Of a stretch of DNA of 5,092 bases, positions 1-4,982 are shown piece after piece. The stretch lies in NCBI GenBank assembly GCA_964571765.1, contig CAZNDH010000061.1, forward strand, positions 1-5,092, written 5' to 3'. Positions within the stretch are counted from its first letter, which is position 1. Each line of letters begins with the position of its first letter. Made by a program: the position numbers and the translations under genes. This DNA is from ZC4RG35 sp964571765 (lineage in GTDB: Bacteria > Actinomycetota > Acidimicrobiia > Spongiisociales > ZC4RG35). The notes under the pieces were generated by a model that did not search any database, had not been told where the DNA came from, and saw only the letters and a list, made by a program, of their open reading frames with translations.

Positions 1-130
1 TGAGCCGGGCGGTGTTGTCCAACTGGTTGGTGGCCACCTGGAAGCGCAGGTTGAAACGCTCCTCCTTGGCCTCGGCAAGGGCCTCGACCAGCTCCTCGTG
101 GCTCATCTCGCGGATCTCCGAGGGCTTCAT
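1..130 (-). CDS. rpmC: 50S ribosomal protein L29, N-terminal part (cut by window edge)
   Basis: L29 is a small two-helix protein of the large subunit. It sits near the exit of the nascent-chain tunnel next to L23. Reading the minus strand from an ATG at 130 gives 43 codons beginning MKPSEIREMSHEELVEAL and continuing through FNLRFQVATNQLDNTARL. This matches the family pattern of an N-terminal MK..ElRe.s.eEL block followed by the conserved FNLRFQ.AT.QL.N.aR segment. The C-terminal third lies beyond position 1. The ATG overlaps the rplP stop in an ATGA arrangement, and a GGGAGG Shine-Dalgarno sequence lies just upstream inside the end of rplP, so translation is probably coupled to L16. The rplP-rpmC order is standard. 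Identification is firm; only the missing 3' end limits it. Confidence 0.95.
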   Translation of the reverse strand, partial: MKPSEIREMSHEELVEALAEAKEERFNLRFQVATNQLDNTARL

Positions 131-540
131 GCGTCCTCCCTGGTGACGAATCGGGTCTTCACCGGCAGCTTGTGACCCGCCTTGCGCATCGCCTCCCGGG
201 CGAGCTCTTCGCTGACTCCAGCCAGCTCGAACATGACCCGACCCGGCTTGACTACGGCCACCCAGAACTCGGGGTTGCCCTTGCCCGAGCCCATTCGGGT
301 CTCCGCCGGCTTCTGGGTCACCGGCTTGTCGGGGAAGATGTTGATCCACACCTTCCCACCACGCTTGACCGCCCTGGTGATGGCGACCCGGCTGGCCTCG
401 ATCTGGCGGGCGGTTATCCACCCCGACTCCAGGGCCTGGAGCCCATATTCGCCGAAGTTCACCTGGGTGCCGCCCTTGGCCACCCCGCTGCGCCGACCCC
501 GGTGCACCTTGCGGTGCTTGGTCCGCTTGGGCATCAACAC
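127..540 (-). CDS. rplP: 50S ribosomal protein L16 (GTG start)
   Basis: L16 binds 23S rRNA close to the A-site tRNA elbow and is a late, essential assembly protein of the 50S subunit. The 137-residue product, close to the E. coli length of 136, starts MLMPKRTKHRKVHRGR and contains the conserved ETRMGSGKGNPEFWVAVV block (about residues 80-97). It also has the C-terminal EELAREAMRKAGHKLPVKTRFV block. I chose the GTG at 540 over the ATG at 534 for two reasons: L16 proteins nearly always begin ML.PKR, and GGGAGG at 547-552 sits 6 nt before the GTG but 12 nt before the ATG. The frame stays open far upstream to 909, but that stretch is arginine/proline-rich antiframe to rpsC and is not L16. The gene overlaps rpmC by 4 nt and is separated from rpsC by an unusually long gap for this operon. 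Confidence 0.97.
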   Translation of the reverse strand: MLMPKRTKHRKVHRGRRSGVAKGGTQVNFGEYGLQALESGWITARQIEASRVAITRAVKRGGKVWINIFPDKPVTQKPAETRMGSGKGNPEFWVAVVKPGRVMFELAGVSEELAREAMRKAGHKLPVKTRFVTREDA

Positions 541-697
541 GGTGGACCTCCCTGGAGTCGGCCGACCGTCCCCACGCCGCACTCCGTGCTCTGATTGCGG
601 GCCACCACCCGAGGCGGGTGCACAGCCCCCGTCGCAACTGCTTTGCCCGCGCACGTGGCACGGCGGCGTACCGAGAACGACGTCGAGCGAAGCGACA
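541..697 (-). other. 157-nt non-coding gap between rpsC and rplP
   Basis: Neighbouring genes in this operon mostly overlap or abut, so this gap stands out. I see no recognisable small gene, no convincing -35/-10 pair and no T-tract terminator in it. It holds a perfect 6-bp GC stem, CACCCG-AGG-CGGGTG (606-620), not followed by a T run. Just after the rpsC stop is a CGAGCGAAGCGA block (684-695). The ribosome binding site of rplP lies at the downstream end. Several frames are open through it because of high GC, which is not evidence of coding. Some of it could be decayed remains of a formerly longer S3 tail; that is inference. Confidence 0.6.
547..552 (-). promoter_or_regulatory. Shine-Dalgarno site deciding the rplP start
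   Basis: The minus strand reads GGGAGG followed by 6 nt (TCCACC) and then GTG. Optimal spacing to the GTG, rather than to the ATG two codons later, supports the GTG start that yields the family-typical N-terminus MLMPKR. Confidence 0.75.
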
Positions 698-1819
698 TCA
701 CTCTTCCTCCTCGGTGGCCTCGGGAGGCTCAGGGGCATCGCCGACCTCAGCGGTATCGCTGACCTCGGCTGCATCGGAGGCCTCAGCGGCATCGCCGGCC
801 TCAGCGGCATCCGCGACCTCAGGGGCATCGGTGGCCTCGGGTGCCTCGACCTTGTCCACGGCCTCGGGTGCTGCACCCTCGGTGGCCTCCACCGCCGCGC
901 CAGGAGCACCGTCTTCCTCGACGACCTGCTCTTCTTGGGCGCTGCGGTAGGCCACGGTGGCCTCGGCCGCGGTGGGCCGACGACCGCCCCCGGCCTCGAT
1001 CAGCTTCCGCCCCGGCTTCTCGGTGGTGGCCTCCACCGGACGCTTGCCCCCGCCCGCCTCGATGAGACGTGGCTTGGCCTCTACCCCAGCGGCTTCCTCG
1101 GCCCGCGACTTGAGGCTCTTCTGGGTGCGGCGCGCCGGTCCGCCGGTGGCCAGGTCGGCCTCGGCGGCGATGCGGTCTCCGGAAACCGGCCCGGAGTCGA
1201 CCACCTCACCCCGGTAGACCCACACCTTGACCCCGATGGCGCCAACCGTGGTCCTCGCCGTGGCTGTCCCGAAGTCGATGTCGGCACGCAAGGTGTGTAG
1301 CGGGACCCTCCCCTCGCGGTACCACTCCCGACGCCCCATCTCAGCGCCTCCGAGACGACCCTTGCACTCCACCCGGACACCTTCGGCCCCGGCCTTGAGC
1401 GCTGCGGCCACCGCCCGCTTCATGGCGCGGCGGAAGGCGATCCGGTTCTCGATCTGGTCGGCTACCCCCCGGGCAAGGAGGGCGGCGTCGAGGTCGGGGT
1501 CCTTGACCTCGTTGATGTTGAGCTTGATCCGGCGCTCTGTCATCTTCTCCAGGCCATCGCGAAGACGTTCCGCCTCGGCCCCCTTGCGACCGATGACCAC
1601 CCCGGGTCGAGCAGTGTGGATGTCGACGATGAGCCGGTCGCGGGTCCGCTCGATGTCGATTCGGGAGAGGGCGCCACGACTCAGCTCCTTGCTCAGGTAG
1701 TCGCGGATCCTCCAGTCCTCGTTGACGAAATCGGCGTACTCTCGTTGGGTGAACCACTTCGACTTCCAGTCGGTGGCGACACCGATCCGGAACGAGTACG
1801 GGTTGACCTTCTGACCCAT
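698..1819 (-). CDS. rpsC: 30S ribosomal protein S3 with long acidic repeat tail
   Basis: S3 binds 16S rRNA in the 30S head and lines the mRNA entry channel. The product is 373 aa, against about 233 in E. coli and about 275 in typical actinobacteria. The standard protein spans residues 1 to about 212: an N-terminus MGQKVNPYSFRIGVATDWKS, a KH RNA-binding domain with its GRKG loop at 77-80, and a C-terminal domain including GAEGVRVECKGRLGGAEM and LHTLRADIDFGTATA. Residues about 213-373 are an extension. They comprise a basic stretch (RRTQKSLKSRA), two copies of LIEAGGG(K/R)RP at 252-261 and 273-282, and a glutamate/alanine/aspartate-rich end. That end has six tandem hexapeptides of form E(A/V)xD(A/T)(A/P) at 328-363 and finishes in EEEE. 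No frameshift is apparent. The ATG at 1819 lies 1 nt after the rplV stop and has a very strong Shine-Dalgarno sequence. The core identity is certain; the role of the tail is unknown. Confidence 0.97.
   Translation of the reverse strand: MGQKVNPYSFRIGVATDWKSKWFTQREYADFVNEDWRIRDYLSKELSRGALSRIDIERTRDRLIVDIHTARPGVVIGRKGAEAERLRDGLEKMTERRIKLNINEVKDPDLDAALLARGVADQIENRIAFRRAMKRAVAAALKAGAEGVRVECKGRLGGAEMGRREWYREGRVPLHTLRADIDFGTATARTTVGAIGVKVWVYRGEVVDSGPVSGDRIAAEADLATGGPARRTQKSLKSRAEEAAGVEAKPRLIEAGGGKRPVEATTEKPGRKLIEAGGGRRPTAAEATVAYRSAQEEQVVEEDGAPGAAVEATEGAAPEAVDKVEAPEATDAPEVADAAEAGDAAEASDAAEVSDTAEVGDAPEPPEATEEEE
731..838 (-). repeat. 18-bp tandem repeat, six units, inside rpsC
   Basis: Six in-frame 18-bp units begin at 731, 749, 767, 785, 803 and 821 on the plus strand. 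All end in CCTC, GCTC or ACCTC, and most start AG(C/G)GGCATC. They encode the hexapeptides EATDAP, EVADAA, EAGDAA, EASDAA, EVSDTA and EVGDAP in the S3 tail. Units differ mainly at the third residue and at synonymous or Ala/Val/Pro positions. This indicates expansion by duplication followed by drift while the frame and acidic character were kept. The array also creates long spurious open frames on the other strand and in other phases. Confidence 0.9.
974..1069 (-). repeat. Duplicated LIEAGGG(K/R)RP motif in the S3 tail
   Basis: Two 11-residue segments, RLIEAGGGKRP (251-261) and KLIEAGGGRRP (272-282), lie 21 residues (63 bp) apart. The first is followed by VEATTE and the second by TAAEAT. They form a short direct duplication between the S3 core and the acidic hexapeptide array. 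The basic Lys/Arg positions next to a glycine run are compatible with an RNA-contacting linear motif, which is inference. Confidence 0.8.
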
Positions 1820-1820
1820 G

Positions 1821-2168
1821 TCAGATCACCTCCTGGTTCTTCTCGGACACCACGATCGTGATGTGACAGGTTCTCTTGTTTATCCGGCTCGCCCGTCCAC
1901 GGGCGCGCGCCTTGTAGCGCTTCAGGGTGGGGCCCTCGTCGGCGAAGGCTTCAGCGACCACCAGGTCCCCGGCGTCGAGGGCGTGGTTGTGCTCCGCATT
2001 CGCCACCGCCGAGGCCAGAGTCTTGGCGATGGGGCCGGCGGCGGCGCGTTGGGTGAGCCGGAGGACGTCGACGGCCTCCTCGACGGGAAGCCCCCGTACC
2101 AGGTCGAGAACCCGACGCACCTTGTAGGGCGACTGACGGATGTAGCGGGAGTGGGCCTTGACCTTCAT
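1821..2168 (-). CDS. rplV: 50S ribosomal protein L22
   Basis: L22 contacts all 23S rRNA domains, and its long beta-hairpin lines the peptide exit tunnel near the constriction with L4. The 115-residue product starts MKVKAHSRYIRQSPYKVRRV and carries the family helices (LDLVRGLPVEEAVDVLR, NAEHNHALDAGDLVV). Its C-terminal hairpin region, about residues 80-107, has the conserved GPTLKRYKARARGRASRI then NKRTCHITIVV. Length matches the usual 110-120 aa. The ATG at 2168 overlaps the rpsS stop as ATGA. The ribosome binding site is weak, which fits translational coupling to S19. The frame is open upstream to 2636, but those residues are a shadow of rpsS and rplB. The last codons (Gln-Glu-Val-Ile) double as the Shine-Dalgarno sequence of rpsC. 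Confidence 0.97.
   Translation of the reverse strand: MKVKAHSRYIRQSPYKVRRVLDLVRGLPVEEAVDVLRLTQRAAAGPIAKTLASAVANAEHNHALDAGDLVVAEAFADEGPTLKRYKARARGRASRINKRTCHITIVVSEKNQEVI
1824..1834 (-). promoter_or_regulatory. Extended Shine-Dalgarno of rpsC within the end of rplV
   Basis: The minus strand reads AGGAGGTGATC, which is complementary over 11 nt to the usual bacterial 16S 3' end (GATCACCTCCT). GGAGG is 9 nt before the rpsC ATG. The site is made of the rplV codons CAG GAG GTG ATC. It is clearly the strongest ribosome binding site in the window. Confidence 0.85.
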
Positions 2169-2437
2169 CGTCTCGAGCTCTTGTCGGCATGTCCCCGGAA
2201 TGTTCGGGTGGGGGCGAACTCGCCCAGCTTGTGGCCCACCATCGACTCGGTGATGTAGACCGGGACGTGCTTTCGCCCATCGTGGACCGCGATGGTGTGC
2301 CCGATCATCTCGGGGATGATCGTGGAGCGCCGCGACCAGGTCCTGATGACCCGCTTCTGGCCGCTTCGGTTGAGCTCGTCGACCTTGTTGGCCAGATGGT
2401 CGTCGACGAAGGGGCCCTTCTTCAGTGAGCGCGCCAT
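2165..2437 (-). CDS. rpsS: 30S ribosomal protein S19
   Basis: S19 sits in the 30S head with S13, close to the A- and P-site tRNAs and the B1 inter-subunit bridges. The 90-residue product begins MARSLKKGPFVDDHLANKV. It carries the nearly invariant blocks KRVIRTWSRRSTIIPEMIGHTIAVHDGRK (about 28-56) and HVPVYITESMVGHKLGEFAPTRTFRGH (about 57-83), ending in a basic tail. Length and sequence are family-typical and look actinobacterial. Its ATG directly follows the rplB TAG stop with no spacer, and a GAAGG just before the stop can serve as ribosome binding site. The stop overlaps the rplV start. Confidence 0.98.
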   Translation of the reverse strand: MARSLKKGPFVDDHLANKVDELNRSGQKRVIRTWSRRSTIIPEMIGHTIAVHDGRKHVPVYITESMVGHKLGEFAPTRTFRGHADKSSRR

Positions 2438-3271
2438 CTACCTTCGTCCCTTCTTCGTGCGGCGACGCACGATGTACTTGTTGGAAGCCTTCTTCTTGCT
2501 CCGGGTGCGCCCCTCGGGCTTGCCCCACGGGCTCACCGGGTGACGCCCCCCCGACGACTTGCCTTCGCCACCACCCAACGGGTGGTCGATGGGGTTCATG
2601 GCGACTCCCCTGGTCTGAGGGCGGACACCCTTCCACCGCGCCCGGCCCGCCTTGCCCAGCTTGATCAGCTCGGCCTCGGGGTTGCCCACCTGACCGACTG
2701 TCGCCCGACAGTCGAGGGGCACCTCCCGCATCTCCCCTGAGGGGAGACGGAGTAGGGCCAGATTGCCCTCCTTGGACATCAGCTGCACGCTGGTGCCCGC
2801 GGAGCGGGCGAGCTTGGCACCACCCCCGGGACGCATCTCGATGGCATGGACCATGGTGCCCGCCGGGATGTTGCGCAAAGGCAGTGCGTTTCCCGGCCTG
2901 ATGTCGGCGCCGGGACCAGAGCTGAGCCGGTCGTCCACCTTGACCCCGACGGGGGCCAGGATGTAGCGCTTTTCCCCATCGGCATAGTTGAGCAGGGCGA
3001 TCCGGGCGTTCCGGTTGGGGTCGTATTCGATGGTGGCCACCCGTGCCGGAATGCCGTCCTTGTCCCGCTTGAAGTCGATGATCCGGTAGCGCTGCTTGTG
3101 GCCACCCCCGCGATGACGCGAGGTCACCCGGCCGTAGGTGTTACGGCCCCCACTCTTCGACTTGTTGTCGATCAGCGACTTCTCCGGGGCGTCGGTGGTG
3201 ATCTCGGAGAAATCCGAGACAGTCTGGAACCGCCTCCCCGGCGACGTCGGCTTCCGCTTCTTAACAACCAT
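2438..3271 (-). CDS. rplB: 50S ribosomal protein L2
   Basis: L2 is a primary 23S rRNA binder needed for subunit association and for the peptidyl-transferase region. The 277-residue product has the family length. It starts MVVKKRKPTSPGRRFQTV and contains KSGGRNTYGRVTSRHRGGGHKQ (about 40-60), the central SH3-like region (IEYDPNRNARIALL, about 81-94; GNALPLRNIPAGTMVHAIE), and GVRPQTRGVAMNPIDHPLGGGEG (about 215-237). The end is lysine/arginine-rich. The His of the conserved Asp-His pair is H230 here; the second His seen in many bacteria (DHPHGGG) is Leu232. I chose the ATG at 3271, because the frame open to 3358 adds only residues translated from a repeat-bearing spacer. A GGAG lies 6 nt before this ATG. 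The gene abuts rpsS. Confidence 0.98.
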   Translation of the reverse strand: MVVKKRKPTSPGRRFQTVSDFSEITTDAPEKSLIDNKSKSGGRNTYGRVTSRHRGGGHKQRYRIIDFKRDKDGIPARVATIEYDPNRNARIALLNYADGEKRYILAPVGVKVDDRLSSGPGADIRPGNALPLRNIPAGTMVHAIEMRPGGGAKLARSAGTSVQLMSKEGNLALLRLPSGEMREVPLDCRATVGQVGNPEAELIKLGKAGRARWKGVRPQTRGVAMNPIDHPLGGGEGKSSGGRHPVSPWGKPEGRTRSKKKASNKYIVRRRTKKGRR

Positions 3272-3366
3272 GACTCGCTCCGCTCGCCGTACTGGGTACT
3301 GAGAAGTCCATAGACCAAGTGCCAGGTACCAGATACCGCTCTCTTCCAATTTGCTCAAGCCTCACG
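3272..3366 (-). other. rplW-rplB spacer carrying a repeat element
   Basis: This 95-nt spacer separates the L23 stop from the L2 ATG. Most of its middle is a heptad repeat element (3285-3338). The part next to rplB is a GC-rich CGAGCGGAGCGAG block that includes the GGAG ribosome binding site. The rplB reading frame is open through it to an upstream ATG at 3358, but the encoded residues do not belong to L2. No promoter or terminator is apparent. Confidence 0.7.
3285..3338 (-). repeat. Heptad-repeat element, copy B (before rplB)
   Basis: On the plus strand this reads as 7-nt units CGCCGTA and CTGGGTA, a core CTGAGAAGTCCA (3299-3310), then TAGACCA, AGTGCCA, GGTACCA and GATACCG. The core plus the next T (13 nt, 3299-3311) is identical to that of the copy before rplC, and the same number of heptads follow it. 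On the transcribed strand, GTATCTGGTAC (3336-3326) can pair with GTACCCAGTAC (3299-3289) at 9 of 11 positions. It looks like a diverged member of a dispersed intergenic repeat family. Confidence 0.75.
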
Positions 3367-3654
3367 TCAAACTCCGAACAGGTCTATCGAGTGGCCTTCG
3401 GCCAGGGTGACCAGGGCGCGCTTGGTGTCCTTGCGCTTGCCCATCCGGTACCCATACCGCTTGCGCTTCCCCTGGCGGTTCATGGTGTTCACCCGGACCA
3501 CCTTGACCTCGAAGATGTTCTCCACCGCATCGCGGATCTCGCCCTTCCTCGCCCGGGGATCCACTTCGAAGGTGTAGGTGTTTGCCTTTTCGATGAGGTC
3601 GTAGGTCTTCTCCGACACGATCGGCGCCACCACCACGTCATAGGCGTTCCTCAT
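3367..3654 (-). CDS. rplW: 50S ribosomal protein L23
   Basis: L23 lies at the tunnel exit and is the docking site for trigger factor and the signal recognition particle. The 95-residue product starts MRNAYDVVVAPIVSEKTYDL, with the conserved P.vSEK segment at 11-16. It continues NTYTFEVDPRARKGEIRDAVENIFEVKVVRVNTMN (about 25-59), then a basic loop QGKRKRYGYRMGKRKDTKRALVTL, which is the rRNA-binding part. Length is typical of the bacterial family. The ATG at 3654 shares its A with the preceding rplD TGA (TGATG), and GGGGGTGAG lies upstream, so coupling to L4 is likely. A 95-nt spacer follows the stop. Confidence 0.97.
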   Translation of the reverse strand: MRNAYDVVVAPIVSEKTYDLIEKANTYTFEVDPRARKGEIRDAVENIFEVKVVRVNTMNRQGKRKRYGYRMGKRKDTKRALVTLAEGHSIDLFGV

Positions 3655-4331
3655 CAGGGCTCACCCCCGTCGTCCTTGACGAAGTCGCTGTCGCTGACCT
3701 CGTAACTGCTGCTGCGTCCGGCTGCCACCACGGTGTGCGAGGTGAACACCACCCGGTCGGACCAGAGGACGTCATATGGGGTCAGGTGGCCCGGCTCGAC
3801 CACCCGCACGTCGAAGAGGTTGCGGAACGACTTCCCTGCCACGGCGTCGAGCTGGCTGATGACGAGCAGGGTCTTGCCGGAGACACCCATCGCCCCGAAG
3901 AGAGCCACGGCCTGCTTGGTCTTGGGTGTTGCCCAGTCGAAGTCCTCGACAACCAGCACCGCACCTTCGGAGGCACGAGCGGAGAGAGCGCTGCGCAAGG
4001 CGAGACGCTTCATCTTCTTCGGGGTGCGCTGGGTGTAGTCGCGGGGCTTGGGGCCGTGCGCCACACCCCCGCCAGTCCACTGGGGCGAGCGGATCGATCC
4101 GTGACGGGCCCGGCCCAGGCCCTTCTGGCGCCACGGCTTGCGCCCACCACCACGAACCTCACCGCGGCTCTTGGTGCTGGCAGTGCCGGCCCGAGCCGCC
4201 GCCTGCTGGGCGGTGACCACCTGGTGAAGGACGTCGAGGTTGGGCTCGATGCCGAACACCTCCGGATCGAGGGTGATCTGCCCGGCGGAGCTCCCATCGG
4301 ACTTGAACAGGGGGGCGGTGACCTCAGCCAC
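3654..4331 (-). CDS. rplD: 50S ribosomal protein L4 (GTG start)
   Basis: L4 is an early assembly protein whose extended loop reaches the exit-tunnel constriction. In enterobacteria it also represses its own S10 operon. The 225-residue product has the signature loop GEVRGGGRKPWRQKGLGRARHGSIRSPQWTGGGVAHGP (about 57-94), the KKMKRLALRSALSARA helix (about 105-120), and the globular part with LVVEDFD and TLLVISQLD. The end, roughly residues 199-225, is not a part I recognise as conserved and finishes SDFVKDDGGEP. The start is a GTG at 4331, giving MAEVTAPLF. It overlaps the end of rplC by 8 nt, and only a weak GAGGCGGTG precedes it, consistent with coupled translation from L3. Whether L4 regulates this operon cannot be told, because the rpsJ leader is outside the window. 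Confidence 0.97.
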   Translation of the reverse strand: MAEVTAPLFKSDGSSAGQITLDPEVFGIEPNLDVLHQVVTAQQAAARAGTASTKSRGEVRGGGRKPWRQKGLGRARHGSIRSPQWTGGGVAHGPKPRDYTQRTPKKMKRLALRSALSARASEGAVLVVEDFDWATPKTKQAVALFGAMGVSGKTLLVISQLDAVAGKSFRNLFDVRVVEPGHLTPYDVLWSDRVVFTSHTVVAAGRSSSYEVSDSDFVKDDGGEP

Positions 4332-4971
4332 GGGACTTCACCGCCTCACGGACCAACACCAATGAGCCCTTGGGCCCGGGAACCGCGCCCCCAAGCAGGA
4401 GGAGGCCACGGTCGGCATCGACACCGACTACCTCGAGGTTGAGCGTGGTCACCTTCTCGCCACCCATCCGACCTGCCATGCGCATCCCCTTGAACACCCG
4501 GGCCGGGGTGGCACACGCCCCGATCGACCCGGGAGCACGGTGTTTCTTGTGGTTCCCGTGGGAAGCTCCCTGACCGGCGAAGTTGTGACGCTTCATCACC
4601 CCGGAGAAGCCCTTACCCTTGGAGACGCCCGAGACGTCCGCTTTGACCCCCGCCTCGAAGACCTCGGTGACCCCGATTTCCTGGCCCACGGTGTACTCCG
4701 AAGGATCATCGACCCTGAGCTCGAGGAGGTGGCGCCCCGGCTCCACACCTGCCTTGGCGTAGTGGCCTGCGGTGGGCTGGTTGACCCGACCCGGCTTGAC
4801 CTCACCGTAGGAGATCTGGATGGCGTCGTACCCGTCGGTCTCCTTGGTCTTGATCTGGACCACCTTGACCGGCCCAGCCTTGACCACGGTCACCGGGATC
4901 GCCCGCGCCTGGTCGTCGAAGATCTGGGTCATGCCCAATTTCTGCCCCAAGATGGCGCGGGGGAAGCTCAT
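4324..4971 (-). CDS. rplC: 50S ribosomal protein L3
   Basis: L3 is one of the two initiator proteins of 50S assembly and reaches towards the peptidyl-transferase centre. The 215-residue product begins MSFPRAILGQKLGMTQIFDD. It has the conserved DVSGVSKGKGFSGVMKRHNF block (about 112-131) and then the SHGNHKKHRAPGSIG loop (about 137-151), TPARVFKGMRMAGRMGGEKVT (155-175), and a typical end GAVPGPKGSLVLVREAVK. The glutamine methylated by PrmB in E. coli is not present (GACATP instead of GQNQTP), as is common outside Proteobacteria. The ATG at 4971 was chosen because the family N-terminus starts there and GGGAGG lies 7 nt upstream. The longer frame to 5037 only translates the repeat-bearing spacer. 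The stop overlaps rplD. Confidence 0.98.
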   Translation of the reverse strand: MSFPRAILGQKLGMTQIFDDQARAIPVTVVKAGPVKVVQIKTKETDGYDAIQISYGEVKPGRVNQPTAGHYAKAGVEPGRHLLELRVDDPSEYTVGQEIGVTEVFEAGVKADVSGVSKGKGFSGVMKRHNFAGQGASHGNHKKHRAPGSIGACATPARVFKGMRMAGRMGGEKVTTLNLEVVGVDADRGLLLLGGAVPGPKGSLVLVREAVKSRG

Positions 4972-4982
4972 CTCCCCACCTC

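Noticed and set aside
154..160. Loss of the PrmB-methylated glutamine in L3 as an anomaly (coordinates approximate in residues, not bases)
   Set aside because: The GACATP form lacking this glutamine is common outside Proteobacteria, so it is not unusual here.
606..620. Hairpin in the rpsC-rplP gap as a rho-independent terminator
   Set aside because: The stem is only 6 bp with a 3-nt loop and has no T run on the transcribed strand. Termination in the middle of this operon would also be unexpected.
666..677. Possible third copy of the heptad element after rpsC
   Set aside because: The minus strand reads TTCTCGGTACGC, resembling the core junction TTCTCAGTACCC, but no 7-nt units flank it and the core start is missing, so chance is as likely.
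182..1300. Long plus-strand open frame of 372 codons opposite rpsC and rplP
   Set aside because: It lies antisense to two certain ribosomal genes. Its composition follows from high GC and the 18-bp repeat (leucine/glycine/serine repeats), and it matches no protein family I recognise.
3272..3358. N-terminal extension of L2 from an upstream ATG
   Set aside because: The extra 29 residues come from the repeat-bearing spacer, and the 277-aa form starting at 3271 has the family length and N-terminus.
3735..4442. Plus-strand open frame of 235 codons opposite rplD and rplC
   Set aside because: It is antisense to L4 and L3, lacks recognisable domains, and is expected from codon bias in GC-rich DNA.
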